Below are positions 25,828 to 32,368 of a stretch of DNA of 47,578 nt, piece by piece. Below the pieces are notes generated by a model that had not been told where the DNA came from, made no database searches, and saw only the letters and a program-made list of their open reading frames with translations. Made by a program: the position numbers and the translations under genes. Source of the DNA: an uncultured Lachnospiraceae bacterium (lineage in GTDB: Bacteria; Bacillota; Clostridia; Lachnospirales; Lachnospiraceae); assembly GCA_910585715.1 (NCBI GenBank), contig CAJUEX010000022.1:1-47578 (forward strand), in the 5' to 3' direction. Positions within the stretch are counted from its first letter, which is position 1, and each line of letters begins with the position of its first letter.

Positions 25828-26087
25828 TTCAAAGATCTATGACAATTCAATTGACAAGCGGATTGGAGGCGAGACCGGTTGCGGTGCTGGTACAAAAGGC
25901 AAGCCAGTATGACAGCAAGGTTTATATTCAGGCAGAGGGAAAAAAGGTAAATGCCAAGAGTATTATGGGTATGATGAGCCTTGGCCTTAATATGGGTGAA
26001 GAAGTTACCGTGATTGCAGACGGCGAAGATGAAACGGCTGCGGTTGAGAGCATTGAAGCATATTTGAGCGGACACGAAAATGAATAA
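25824..26087 (+). CDS. crh: Crh-like HPr-family protein with Glu15
   Basis: HPr-fold regulator of 87 residues, overlapping whiA as Bacillus crh follows whiA. In catalytic HPr the motif is G-x-H-A-R-P with His15, phosphorylated by Enzyme I. Here the codons at 25866-25868 give Glu (SGLEARPVAV, Glu15), so it cannot carry PTS phosphate. Ser46 is kept in NAKSIMG, the site used by HprK, whose gene is five genes upstream. Bacillus Crh has Gln15, as I recall; the acidic residue here could imitate a phosphorylated state (inference). The probable role is CcpA co-repression and not transport. AGGAGGAGG precedes the start. Confidence 0.9.
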   Translation: MIQRSMTIQLTSGLEARPVAVLVQKASQYDSKVYIQAEGKKVNAKSIMGMMSLGLNMGEEVTVIADGEDETAAVESIEAYLSGHENE

Positions 26088-26100
26088 TAAAGGATAAATA

Positions 26101-26131
26101 AAAGGAACACTGTATTTTGTGTTCCTTTTTT
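26101..26131 (+). terminator. Terminator of the hprK-crh cluster
   Basis: GGAACAC (26104-26110) pairs with GTGTTCC (26119-26125), extended by AAA/TTT, and is followed by TTTTTT. Confidence 0.85.
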
Positions 26132-26161
26132 GGTAAAATAAAGAAAAAAGGAGGCGAAATG

Positions 26162-27052
26162 ATGGACAGGAAAAAAATGCTTTTTATATACAATCCCCAT
26201 GCAGGAAAAGCAAGCATCCGAAGTAACCTGCTTGATATGATTGATATTTTTACGAAAGCAGGATATGAAGTAACAGCTTATCCCACCCAACAGCAGGGGG
26301 ATGCTATTAAAGCCACCAGAGAAAGAGCGGATGAATTTGAGATTTTGACATGCAGCGGAGGTGACGGCACTTTAGACGAGGTGGTAACCGGCATGATGGA
26401 GCGTGAAAACAGAATCCCTATCGGTTATGTGCCGGCAGGAACCACCAATGATTTTGCAAAAAGCCTGGGCATTTCTTCAAGCATGATTAAGGCTACGGAA
26501 TCTATTGTTAACGGAAAGCTTTTTCCATGTGATGTGGGCTCCTTTAATGAGGATACTTTTGTATATATAGCGGCATTTGGACTTTTTACCGATGTTTCCT
26601 ATGCCACTGACCAGCAGATTAAAAATGTGCTGGGCCATATGGCATATATACTGGAGGGAGCAAAACGGATTAATTCTATTCCTTCCCACCATGTAAAATA
26701 CAGCCATGACGGAATAGAAACAGAAGACGATTTCATGTTTGGCATGATTACCAATTCTCTTTCCGTAGGGGGCTTCCGTAAGATTACAGGCAAAAACGTG
26801 GAGCTGAATGATGGCCTTTTTGAAGTGACCCTCATTAAAAAGCCCAAGAATATGATAGAATTAAATATGATTTTAGCCTCTTTAGTAGGACGGAAAATTG
26901 TAACCGAGTATATGGACTGTTTCAAAACAAATGAAATCATCATTGAAACAGATGAAAATATCCCCTGGACTCTGGACGGAGAATTTGGCGGCTACCATTC
27001 CCGGGTGAAAATCGTCAATGAAAAGCAGGCGCTTCAAATTATTGTTCCGTAG
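26162..27052 (+). CDS. Diacylglycerol kinase family lipid kinase (YegS/DgkB-like)
   Basis: Soluble lipid kinase of 296 residues. It shows the N-terminal FIYNPHAGK, the nucleotide site CSGGDGTLDEVVTG with the GGDGT signature, and GYVPAGTTNDFAKSLG. The C-terminal beta-sandwich ends with WTLDGEFGG. It probably phosphorylates diacylglycerol or a related lipid to recycle phospholipid from cell-wall synthesis. ATG 26162 gives 7 bases from GGAGG; ATG 26159 is also possible. It follows the crh terminator and is followed by palindrome copy D. Confidence 0.9.
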   Translation: MDRKKMLFIYNPHAGKASIRSNLLDMIDIFTKAGYEVTAYPTQQQGDAIKATRERADEFEILTCSGGDGTLDEVVTGMMERENRIPIGYVPAGTTNDFAKSLGISSSMIKATESIVNGKLFPCDVGSFNEDTFVYIAAFGLFTDVSYATDQQIKNVLGHMAYILEGAKRINSIPSHHVKYSHDGIETEDDFMFGMITNSLSVGGFRKITGKNVELNDGLFEVTLIKKPKNMIELNMILASLVGRKIVTEYMDCFKTNEIIIETDENIPWTLDGEFGGYHSRVKIVNEKQALQIIVP

Positions 27053-27071
27053 AGAAAGATGTACAAATTTA

Positions 27072-27290
27072 TTACAGTTCAGGCAGCAGATTTTCCTGCG
27101 GCACCGTGACGGGCTTTTTATGGTGAATGATTTCTAAAGGAGCCCTTATAAAAACGCCAGTGCTTAGCGAGGTTTTTTCGAGCTTAGCACTGCTGCGTTT
27201 TTATCAGAGCGGGAGCGTGGCGACGTAGAAACATTCTCCATAAAAAGCCCGTCACGGTGCCGCAGGAAAATCTGCTGCCTGAACTGTTGC
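27072..27290 (+). repeat. Long-palindrome repeat, copy D
   Basis: Complete copy in the same direction as copy C. Left arm 27075-27136, right arm 27226-27286. After a small bulge near the core, the outer 49 bases pair without a break. The 89-base core (27137-27225) is nearly identical to copy C, but the arms share little with C beyond the tips (CAGTTCAGGCAGC here, CAATTCAGCCTGC in C) and a GGCACCG/GGCGCCG patch. It lies between the lipid kinase and fba. Confidence 0.9.
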
Positions 27291-27352
27291 AAAAAATTGG
27301 ATTTTTAGAAACATTTTTCCTAATCCTTATTCCATTTTAAAAAAAGATGGGG

Positions 27353-27358
27353 TATAAT
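27353..27358 (+). promoter_or_regulatory. -10 box of the fba promoter
   Basis: A perfect TATAAT at 27353-27358, 43 bases before the fba start. The sequence 17 bases upstream (TTCCAT) is a poor -35. The stretch 27291-27352 is AT-rich with T-runs. Confidence 0.5.
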
Positions 27359-27401
27359 AAATGGGAAAAAGACAAAGTTTTAACAAACGGAGGTAAATAA
27401 A

Positions 27402-28265
27402 ATGTTAGTATCAGCAAAAGAAATGCTTGATAAAGCAAAAGCAGGCCACTACGCAGTTGGTCAGTTCAACATCAATAACCTGGAATGGACAAAGGCTATC
27501 CTGCAGACAGCTCAGGAATGCAATTCACCTGTTATTTTGGGCGTATCAGAAGGCGCCGGAAAATATATGACAGGTTACAAGACTGTAGTAGGTATGGTAA
27601 ACGGCATGTTGGAAGAACTGAACATCACTGTTCCTGTAGCTCTTCACTTAGACCACGGCAGCTACGACCACTGCTATAAATGTATCGAGGCAGGCTTCTC
27701 ATCTATCATGTTCGATGGCTCTCATTATCCAATCGAAGAGAACGTGGCTAAGACAAAAGAATTAGTTGCAGCAGCACATGAAAAGGGAATTTCCATCGAA
27801 GCAGAAGTAGGTTCTATCGGTGGTGAAGAAGACGGCGTTGTAGGTATGGGCGAGTGCGCAGACCCAAATGAGTGTAAGGCAATTGCTGATCTTGGAATTG
27901 ATTTCCTTGCAGCAGGTATCGGCAACATTCATGGAAAATATCCGGCAAACTGGGCAGGCTTATCCTTTGAAACACTGGATGCTATCCAGAAGCTGACAGG
28001 AGATATGCCTTTAGTGCTTCATGGCGGTACAGGAATCCCTGCTGACATGATTAAAAAAGCCATCTCCTTAGGAGTTGCTAAAATCAACGTAAATACAGAA
28101 TGCCAGTTATCATTTGCAGCAGCTACCCGTGAATATATCGAAGCAGGCAAGGATAAAGAAGGCAAAGGCTTTGACCCGCGTAAGCTGTTAGCTCCAGGCG
28201 CTGAAGCTATTAAGGCTACTGTTAAGGAAAAAATGGAATTATTCGGTTCTGTTGGAAAAGCTTAA
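27402..28265 (+). CDS. fba: Class II fructose-bisphosphate aldolase
   Basis: Glycolytic zinc aldolase splitting fructose-1,6-bisphosphate; 287 residues. Zinc and active-site residues are visible: LHLDHG (Asp84, His85), Glu135 in IEAEVG, His177 in GNIHGKYP and His207 in VLHGGTG. ACGGAGG precedes the start. It has its own promoter and terminator. The codon choice looks like that of a highly expressed gene (inference). Confidence 0.97.
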   Translation: MLVSAKEMLDKAKAGHYAVGQFNINNLEWTKAILQTAQECNSPVILGVSEGAGKYMTGYKTVVGMVNGMLEELNITVPVALHLDHGSYDHCYKCIEAGFSSIMFDGSHYPIEENVAKTKELVAAAHEKGISIEAEVGSIGGEEDGVVGMGECADPNECKAIADLGIDFLAAGIGNIHGKYPANWAGLSFETLDAIQKLTGDMPLVLHGGTGIPADMIKKAISLGVAKINVNTECQLSFAAATREYIEAGKDKEGKGFDPRKLLAPGAEAIKATVKEKMELFGSVGKA

Positions 28266-28293
28266 TTTTATAAGATTTTAATTAGTACAAGCT

Positions 28294-28328
28294 GGGAGGC
28301 TGCATATGCAGTCTCCCATTTTTTTAAT
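28294..28328 (+). terminator. Terminator of fba
   Basis: GGGAG and CTCCC (28294-28298, 28313-28317) enclose the palindrome CTGCATATGCAG. ATTTTTTT follows. Confidence 0.85.
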
Positions 28329-28403
28329 ATTAAAGGCAAGGTGTCTATTGATACAGTTAAGCAGTTTAAAGAACATGGAGGTGGGTATATAGTTAAAATA
28401 TTT

Positions 28404-28471
28404 ACCAAACTTCCCGGAAAATTACCGAACTTCCCAAAATTCTTGACGTTTTCATAATTGAACAATATCCT
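28404..28471 (+). promoter_or_regulatory. Direct-repeat operator and promoter of the exported-protein pair
   Basis: Two direct repeats, ACCAAACTTCCC (28404-28415) and ACCGAACTTCCC (28424-28435), are spaced exactly 20 bases, about two helical turns. The second ends 7 bases before TTGACG (28443-28448). TATCCT at 28466-28471 is 17 bases further; a perfect TATAAT at 28471-28476 has the poorer spacing of 22. The layout suggests an activator bound on one DNA face next to RNA polymerase. Confidence 0.5.
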
Positions 28472-28540
28472 ATAATTAATATATACATATCATTTTTAAG
28501 AATATTAATTATGGGTTAATTTATGTGGGAGGGGATCAAA

Positions 28541-29305
28541 GTGAAGAAAAGAAAAGGGATTATTCTTAGCTGTATTGTTGTTTTTGGATTTATAGGTATT
28601 AGTATGATATATTTTCAAAATAAGCGAAGGGAGAACATGTTGCATGGCAGTTTTACTATAAATCAGCAGGAATATGTTATGGGAGAAGGAAAGGGCATTT
28701 CCCTGAAGCTTCCGGAGTTTACAGACGATGCAGAGACGGAGGAGGGAATATGGGGAGGAAAGCAATATGAAAATATGGAAATAATGGAACAAGAGCTTGG
28801 CATAAGGCTGTTGAAAGTCTCAGTACCATATAAGGTGATAAGCAGAGAGGAGGGAAAAAACTATTTCCTGCAGGTTCTTGATAAGGAAAGAGCAATGATA
28901 TTTTATTATTTATCAGAGTTGCTTGAATCTGAGGTAAACATGCCGGATATGATTAATATTCAATTTGCTCTTGCAGGAGGAAATGCGGTAGGGGATATTG
29001 TTTTTCAGGATGAAATCTTTGAAGATATGTGGAAGTCTGAGGGAGGGGATGAGCAAATTACTACTACGGATTCCAAATATGAGCTGATAGATACTTATGA
29101 AAGTAACAGGCTTGGAACATCTGTTTTTATAGTAAGAAATAATTCGACTTCTATAACAAAAACTTCTGATTCGGAGATTGGACTTACCACTAATGAGAGC
29201 TATTATGTACTATTTTTTTATGGAGGAATGATATATCAGTTACAATGGAATGAGAAAATTGAGCAGGAAGAAATAAGGGAATTTGTTGAAGTGTTAGAGT
29301 TATAG
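28541..29305 (+). CDS. Membrane-anchored protein of unknown function
   Basis: I do not recognise this 254-residue protein. It starts with KKRKGIILSCIVVFGFIGIS, a basic start and one membrane segment (about 6-23), so most of it (25-254) should be outside the cytoplasm. The outside part has many acidic residues and no cysteine cluster or known motif I can name. I chose GTG 28541 because GGAGGGG is 6 bases upstream; ATG 28523 would leave the ribosome site inside the gene. It is AT-rich compared with fba and precedes another exported protein by 25 bases, probably one operon. Confidence 0.75.
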   Translation: MKKRKGIILSCIVVFGFIGISMIYFQNKRRENMLHGSFTINQQEYVMGEGKGISLKLPEFTDDAETEEGIWGGKQYENMEIMEQELGIRLLKVSVPYKVISREEGKNYFLQVLDKERAMIFYYLSELLESEVNMPDMINIQFALAGGNAVGDIVFQDEIFEDMWKSEGGDEQITTTDSKYELIDTYESNRLGTSVFIVRNNSTSITKTSDSEIGLTTNESYYVLFFYGGMIYQLQWNEKIEQEEIREFVEVLEL

Positions 29306-29330
29306 AAATTGTTTTTAGGAGGAAATGCTG

Positions 29331-29981
29331 ATGAAAAAAAGAGTATTGTATGTTTTAACTTTACTGTGTATGTGGATTTTAGTTTCAGGATTTACTATGG
29401 AAGATGAAGGGAGAGAAAAATATTATGTAGGAAACATGCAGTGTTTAAGACCGTATGTTGTTATACTGGATGAAATAAATAATGAATACGGGACAGATTT
29501 TGCCATACCAAACGAAGCACTTTCGCCAGGTGTAACAGTTGATGAGCAAAGTTTAATAGCATATTATACAAATATAGATATTACAGATTTTAAAAAATTT
29601 ATTGTAGAAAATTATGTAAAGAATAATGTAAAGGAAAGTGTAAGTGAGGGCATAGGAATTGCGCCTGTAACTTTTAATGGAAGGCAATATGCATATTTTA
29701 GTAATGGTAATGCGCTATATATTGATATTGTCATGTATACAGTTAATAGTGTTGATTATTATTCTAAAGTATCAAACTATGGAGATTCCATTAAATCTTA
29801 TCCGGCATATTTGGCACGGGAAGGTGGCTTTTCATATGCATTTGCTAATGGATATAGAAATGTAAATTGTGCATTTTCTTGCTATTTATATACGGCACCT
29901 AATTTAATGGCAGCAGTAACACCAAGGACTATTGGGGTGAACTTTACAGCCGGTGGAGGAAATGTATATCCGTCTATTTGA
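29331..29981 (+). CDS. Secreted protein of unknown function
   Basis: Unrecognised 216-residue protein with a clear signal peptide (KKRVLYVLTLLCMWILVSGF, residues 2-21). The mature part is rich in Tyr and Asn, has a single Cys pair near the end (NVNCAFSCYLY) and ends in Gly-rich VNFTAGGGNVYPSI. ATG 29331 is preferred to 29325 because AGGAGG is 8 bases upstream. The base composition is clearly more AT-rich than neighbouring genes, which suggests recent acquisition. It is paired with the membrane-anchored protein upstream. Confidence 0.78.
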   Translation: MKKRVLYVLTLLCMWILVSGFTMEDEGREKYYVGNMQCLRPYVVILDEINNEYGTDFAIPNEALSPGVTVDEQSLIAYYTNIDITDFKKFIVENYVKNNVKESVSEGIGIAPVTFNGRQYAYFSNGNALYIDIVMYTVNSVDYYSKVSNYGDSIKSYPAYLAREGGFSYAFANGYRNVNCAFSCYLYTAPNLMAAVTPRTIGVNFTAGGGNVYPSI

Positions 29982-30043
29982 ATATTAGGTAAGGCAATCA
30001 ATTTCTATATCCCATAGAAGAAAAAAACTCCCTAAAAGGGAGG

Positions 30044-30076
30044 ATGCCAAGTAATATCCATTACTTGGCATTTATT
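30044..30076 (+). terminator. Terminator after the exported-protein pair
   Basis: The perfect 12-bp stem ATGCCAAGTAAT / ATTACTTGGCAT with loop ATCC is followed by TTATTAT. A smaller CTCCC-TAAAA-GGGAG hairpin lies just before (30029-30043). Confidence 0.8.
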
Positions 30077-30205
30077 ATGAAAAAGTTTTTTATAAGTGAT
30101 ATCTTATTTGTATGAACTTATCGTATATCCATAGTATATGGCAGAGATTTGGATAAAAGATGTTATGTCAATTAAGAGTTTTTAAAATATATATGAACAA
30201 AAAAT

Positions 30206-30222
30206 GAACGGAGCATGCCGTT
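30206..30222 (-). terminator. Weak terminator after the cyclophilin gene
   Basis: On the minus strand, directly after the stop, AACGG / CCGTT enclose a 6-base loop and are followed by CATTTTTTG. The stem is short, so confidence is low. Confidence 0.4.
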
Positions 30223-30756
30223 TTATAAACCTGCCACAATCTTATCCGGTTCCGGATAATTTACGCCGAACGTTTCAACTGTCATGGATTTTATTTTTTG
30301 TTCCTCCAGGGGGCGGTCAGAATAGTCAGTAGCTGTTTCCGCAATTTTATTAACGGTTTCCATTCCTTCTGTTACCTTGCCGAATGCCGCATAGGAACCA
30401 TCCAGATGAGGGGAATTTTTGTGCATAATGAAGAACTGGCTGCCTGCTGAATTGGGTTGCATGCTTCTTGCCATGGAAAGCACTCCTTCCGTATGCTTCA
30501 AATTGTTTTCATATCCGTTGGAGGAAAATTCTCCCCGGATGCTGTAGCCGGGGCCGCCCATGCCGGAGCCTTCCGGGCAGCCGCCCTGAATCATAAAGCC
30601 TTTGATGACACGATGAAAGATAAGTCCGTCATAAAAATTTTTTTGAATCAGGCTGATAAAATTGTTTACAGAAACAGGTGCGATTTCAGGATATAATTCA
30701 GCCTTGATGACATCACCGTTTTCCATGGTGATGGTTACGATTGGATTTTGAGCCAT
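30223..30756 (-). CDS. Peptidyl-prolyl cis-trans isomerase (cyclophilin)
   Basis: Cytoplasmic cyclophilin-type protein-folding enzyme, 177 residues, no signal peptide. Catalytic signature: FHRVIKGFMIQGGCPEGSG with the active Arg, then RSMQPNSAGSQFFIM and DGSYAAFGKV. AAAGGAG lies on the minus strand 9-10 bases from ATG. It is a single-gene unit with promoter TTGCTT-17-TAAAAT at 30825-30797 on the minus strand. Confidence 0.96.
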   Translation of the reverse strand: MAQNPIVTITMENGDVIKAELYPEIAPVSVNNFISLIQKNFYDGLIFHRVIKGFMIQGGCPEGSGMGGPGYSIRGEFSSNGYENNLKHTEGVLSMARSMQPNSAGSQFFIMHKNSPHLDGSYAAFGKVTEGMETVNKIAETATDYSDRPLEEQKIKSMTVETFGVNYPEPDKIVAGL

Positions 30757-30796
30757 AGTAGTATCTCCTTTTTGTTTTAATTAAATTTCTTTTCTT

Positions 30797-30825
30797 ATTT
30801 TATAGGAAGGTGATATAAAAAGCAA
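30797..30825 (-). promoter_or_regulatory. Promoter of the cyclophilin gene
   Basis: On the minus strand, TTGCTT (30825-30820), 17 bases, TAAAAT (30802-30797). Confidence 0.5.
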
Positions 30826-30882
30826 GTGAACAGTTGGAAGGACTGAAATGTTACTATCTTATCTTAATATTATTTTAACTAC

Positions 30883-30911
30883 TTTCAAACAGCAGATTCA
30901 AGTGGTATAAT
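30883..30911 (+). promoter_or_regulatory. Promoter of the acetyltransferase gene
   Basis: TTTCAA (30883-30888), 17-base spacer, perfect TATAAT (30906-30911). Confidence 0.5.
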
Positions 30912-30947
30912 AAAACTATATAAAAAATAGAAAAGTAGGCGGTCTTT

Positions 30948-31766
30948 TTGGTAAATAGAATTGTATTGGCGCTAAGCATGGCAGTTCCAAAAGAACAAAT
31001 CAATGATTTTATGGAAAAAAACAGGGATATTGCAGTAAGGGCAGAAAATAAGGACGAGCTGTCTGTGTATATGAAAGAGCAAATGCTGCTGATTACGGAC
31101 AGGGAAGATTTTTATAAGGAAGCTTTGGAGAAGGGGATTGCATTTTTAGTGTATTTCAATACAATGAATTATTCCAAATCATTTCCCGAAGCAACTTATG
31201 GGATTACCACTTTGGAAGGAGTGGAATCTACTTATCTGGAGCAGGTATACAGACGGTTTCACCATCTTCCGTGGCATATACTTGATACATTGCGGTGCAG
31301 TGTCCGGGAAATGACTTTAGAGGACCTGGATGCTTTGTATAAAGTGTATGAGGACCCTTCCATTACTTATTATATGGAAGGATTATATGAGGACAGAGAG
31401 AAAGAAGCGGCATATACGAAGGATTACATCAAAAGTGTATATGGTTTTTATGGACATGGACTGTGGATAGTGGAAGAAAAGAAAACAGGACAGATTATAG
31501 GGCGGGCGGGTCTCAGCCACAGGGAAGGATATGACGAACCGGAGCTTGGGTATGTAATAGGGAAGCCCTATCAGAATAAAGGCTACGGCACAGAAGTCTG
31601 CAAGGCGATTATTAAATACGGAAAGGAAGAAATAGGCTTCCGCCATTTCAATGCGTTTGTACATAAAGAGAATCTTCCTTCAGTGCGCATTTGTGAAAAG
31701 TGCGGTCTTGCCCGAAAGGGAGCAGTGCAAATCGGCAATGAACTTTTGGAGTGGTATTTCATCTAA
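30948..31766 (+). CDS. GNAT acetyltransferase with extra N-terminal domain
   Basis: 272 residues. The C-terminal half (about 118-270) is a GNAT domain: LRCSVREMTLEDLDALYKVY, the acetyl-CoA loop in YQNKGYGTEVCKAII (Q/R-x-x-G-x-G/A pattern), and KENLPSVRICEKCGL, as in RimJ/RimL-type enzymes. The first 110 residues are an unknown domain ending VESTYLEQVYRRFHHLPWHI. The start appears to be TTG at 30948, with TAGGCGG 5 bases upstream; no ATG fits. The acceptor substrate is unknown. Confidence 0.78.
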   Translation: MVNRIVLALSMAVPKEQINDFMEKNRDIAVRAENKDELSVYMKEQMLLITDREDFYKEALEKGIAFLVYFNTMNYSKSFPEATYGITTLEGVESTYLEQVYRRFHHLPWHILDTLRCSVREMTLEDLDALYKVYEDPSITYYMEGLYEDREKEAAYTKDYIKSVYGFYGHGLWIVEEKKTGQIIGRAGLSHREGYDEPELGYVIGKPYQNKGYGTEVCKAIIKYGKEEIGFRHFNAFVHKENLPSVRICEKCGLARKGAVQIGNELLEWYFI

Positions 31767-31780
31767 AATAAAAAAACTGA

Positions 31781-31808
31781 TTGACAAAATAAAAATACCG
31801 AGTATAAT
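31781..31808 (+). promoter_or_regulatory. Consensus promoter of glnB-amt
   Basis: Both hexamers are perfect: TTGACA (31781-31786), 16-base spacer, TATAAT (31803-31808). The predicted start is near 31815, so the hairpins of the leader begin almost at the first transcribed base. Confidence 0.8.
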
Positions 31809-31812
31809 AAAA

Positions 31813-31866
31813 TGCAAACAAAGGTGTTTTTGCAACATAAGTTGCAGAAATGCCTTTTTTTATTAT
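31813..31866 (+). promoter_or_regulatory. glnB leader: terminator with competing hexaloop hairpin
   Basis: The terminator is a 17-bp stem (31820-31836 with 31841-31857, loop ATAA) followed by a run of Ts. It includes the wobble pairs U25-G52 and G26-U51 (last digits). The competing hairpin uses TGCAAAC (31813-31819) against GTTTTTGCA (31826-31834, two bulged Ts) and leaves AAAGGT as a six-base loop. The two forms share the same bases and exclude each other, so this is a probable transcription attenuator. The loop has A at 1 and G at 4, as in ANTAR-protein targets, but the second hairpin of that system is not seen. Confidence 0.6.
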
Positions 31867-31887
31867 TACGCTAAGGAGGGAAGTCGA

Positions 31888-32226
31888 ATGAAGAAGCTGG
31901 AGATTATTATTAAGTCTGAAAAACTGGAGGACTTAAAGGCGATTCTGGACAATTGTGAAGTGAATGGTTTGAACATTGTAAACATCATGGGATATGGTAA
32001 CCAAAAGGGTATTGTAAAAAAATACCGGGGCGCTGAATACAAAGTCAACCTGTTGCCGAAGATTAAAGTGGAAACAGTGGTGGCGGAAGAAATTGCAGAA
32101 TCCTTGATTGACAAAATCGTGAAAGAAATCAATACAGGAAACTACGGCGACGGCAAGATTTTTGTATATGATGTGGAAGACGCCGTAAGAATTCGTACCG
32201 GTGAACGGGGCGAAAGCGCATTATAG
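31888..32226 (+). CDS. glnB: P-II family nitrogen regulatory protein
   Basis: Small trimeric signal protein, 112 residues, reporting 2-oxoglutarate, ATP/ADP and nitrogen status. The flexible T-loop includes Tyr51 (KKYRGAEYKVNLLPK), the position modified in many P-II proteins. The C-terminal part has KIFVYDVEDAVRIRTGERGESAL, close to the P-II signature. AAGGAGGG is 6 bases before the start. Being next to amt, it is likely GlnK-like, binding and closing the ammonium channel. Confidence 0.95.
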   Translation: MKKLEIIIKSEKLEDLKAILDNCEVNGLNIVNIMGYGNQKGIVKKYRGAEYKVNLLPKIKVETVVAEEIAESLIDKIVKEINTGNYGDGKIFVYDVEDAVRIRTGERGESAL

Positions 32227-32247
32227 CTTTACAAAAGGAAAAGAAAA

Positions 32248-32277
32248 ATGAAAAAATTTATCAATTATCAAAGGTGA
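32248..32277 (+). CDS. Possible 9-residue leader peptide before amt
   Basis: ATG 32248 reads MKKFINYQR then TGA. AAGGAA lies 7 bases upstream. The last sense codons (CAA AGG) and the stop lie within the hexaloop hairpin of the amt leader, so ribosomes here would disturb both RNA folds. It is short and could occur by chance. Confidence 0.3.
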   Translation: MKKFINYQR

Positions 32278-32317
32278 TAATAAAGAAGACAAAGTCTTTC
32301 TTATTATTGCCTTTTTT
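32264..32317 (+). promoter_or_regulatory. amt leader: terminator with competing hexaloop hairpin
   Basis: Same layout as the glnB leader. The terminator stem is 21 positions (32270-32290 with 32294-32314, loop AAA) with one A-C mismatch and three wobble pairs, then a T run. The competing hairpin is a perfect 6-bp stem ATTATC/GATAAT (32264-32269, 32276-32281) with hexaloop AAAGGT. In both leaders AAAGGTG is the loop of one form and the base of the terminator in the other, with the same two wobble pairs. No separate promoter is evident, so it may control read-through from glnB. Confidence 0.65.
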
Positions 32318-32368
32318 CATGAGCGGAATGAGGAGCTGCCCATGGAAAAGAAAAAGGAGGAGAAAGTT

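Noticed and set aside
30826..30855. AACAGTT ... ACTGAAATGTTAC as another tip-only remnant of the palindrome family
   Set aside because: The two halves pair poorly and match the tips at too few positions.
31812..31874. Frame MQTKVFLQHKLQK (three Gln codons) over the glnB attenuator as a glutamine leader peptide
   Set aside because: The ATG lies only 4 bases after the -10 box, before or at the expected transcription start, and has no ribosome site.
31813..32317. Complete ANTAR two-hairpin targets in the glnB and amt leaders
   Set aside because: Only one hexaloop hairpin fits A1/G4 in each leader. No second hairpin with a six-base loop was found upstream, so I kept only an ANTAR-like possibility.
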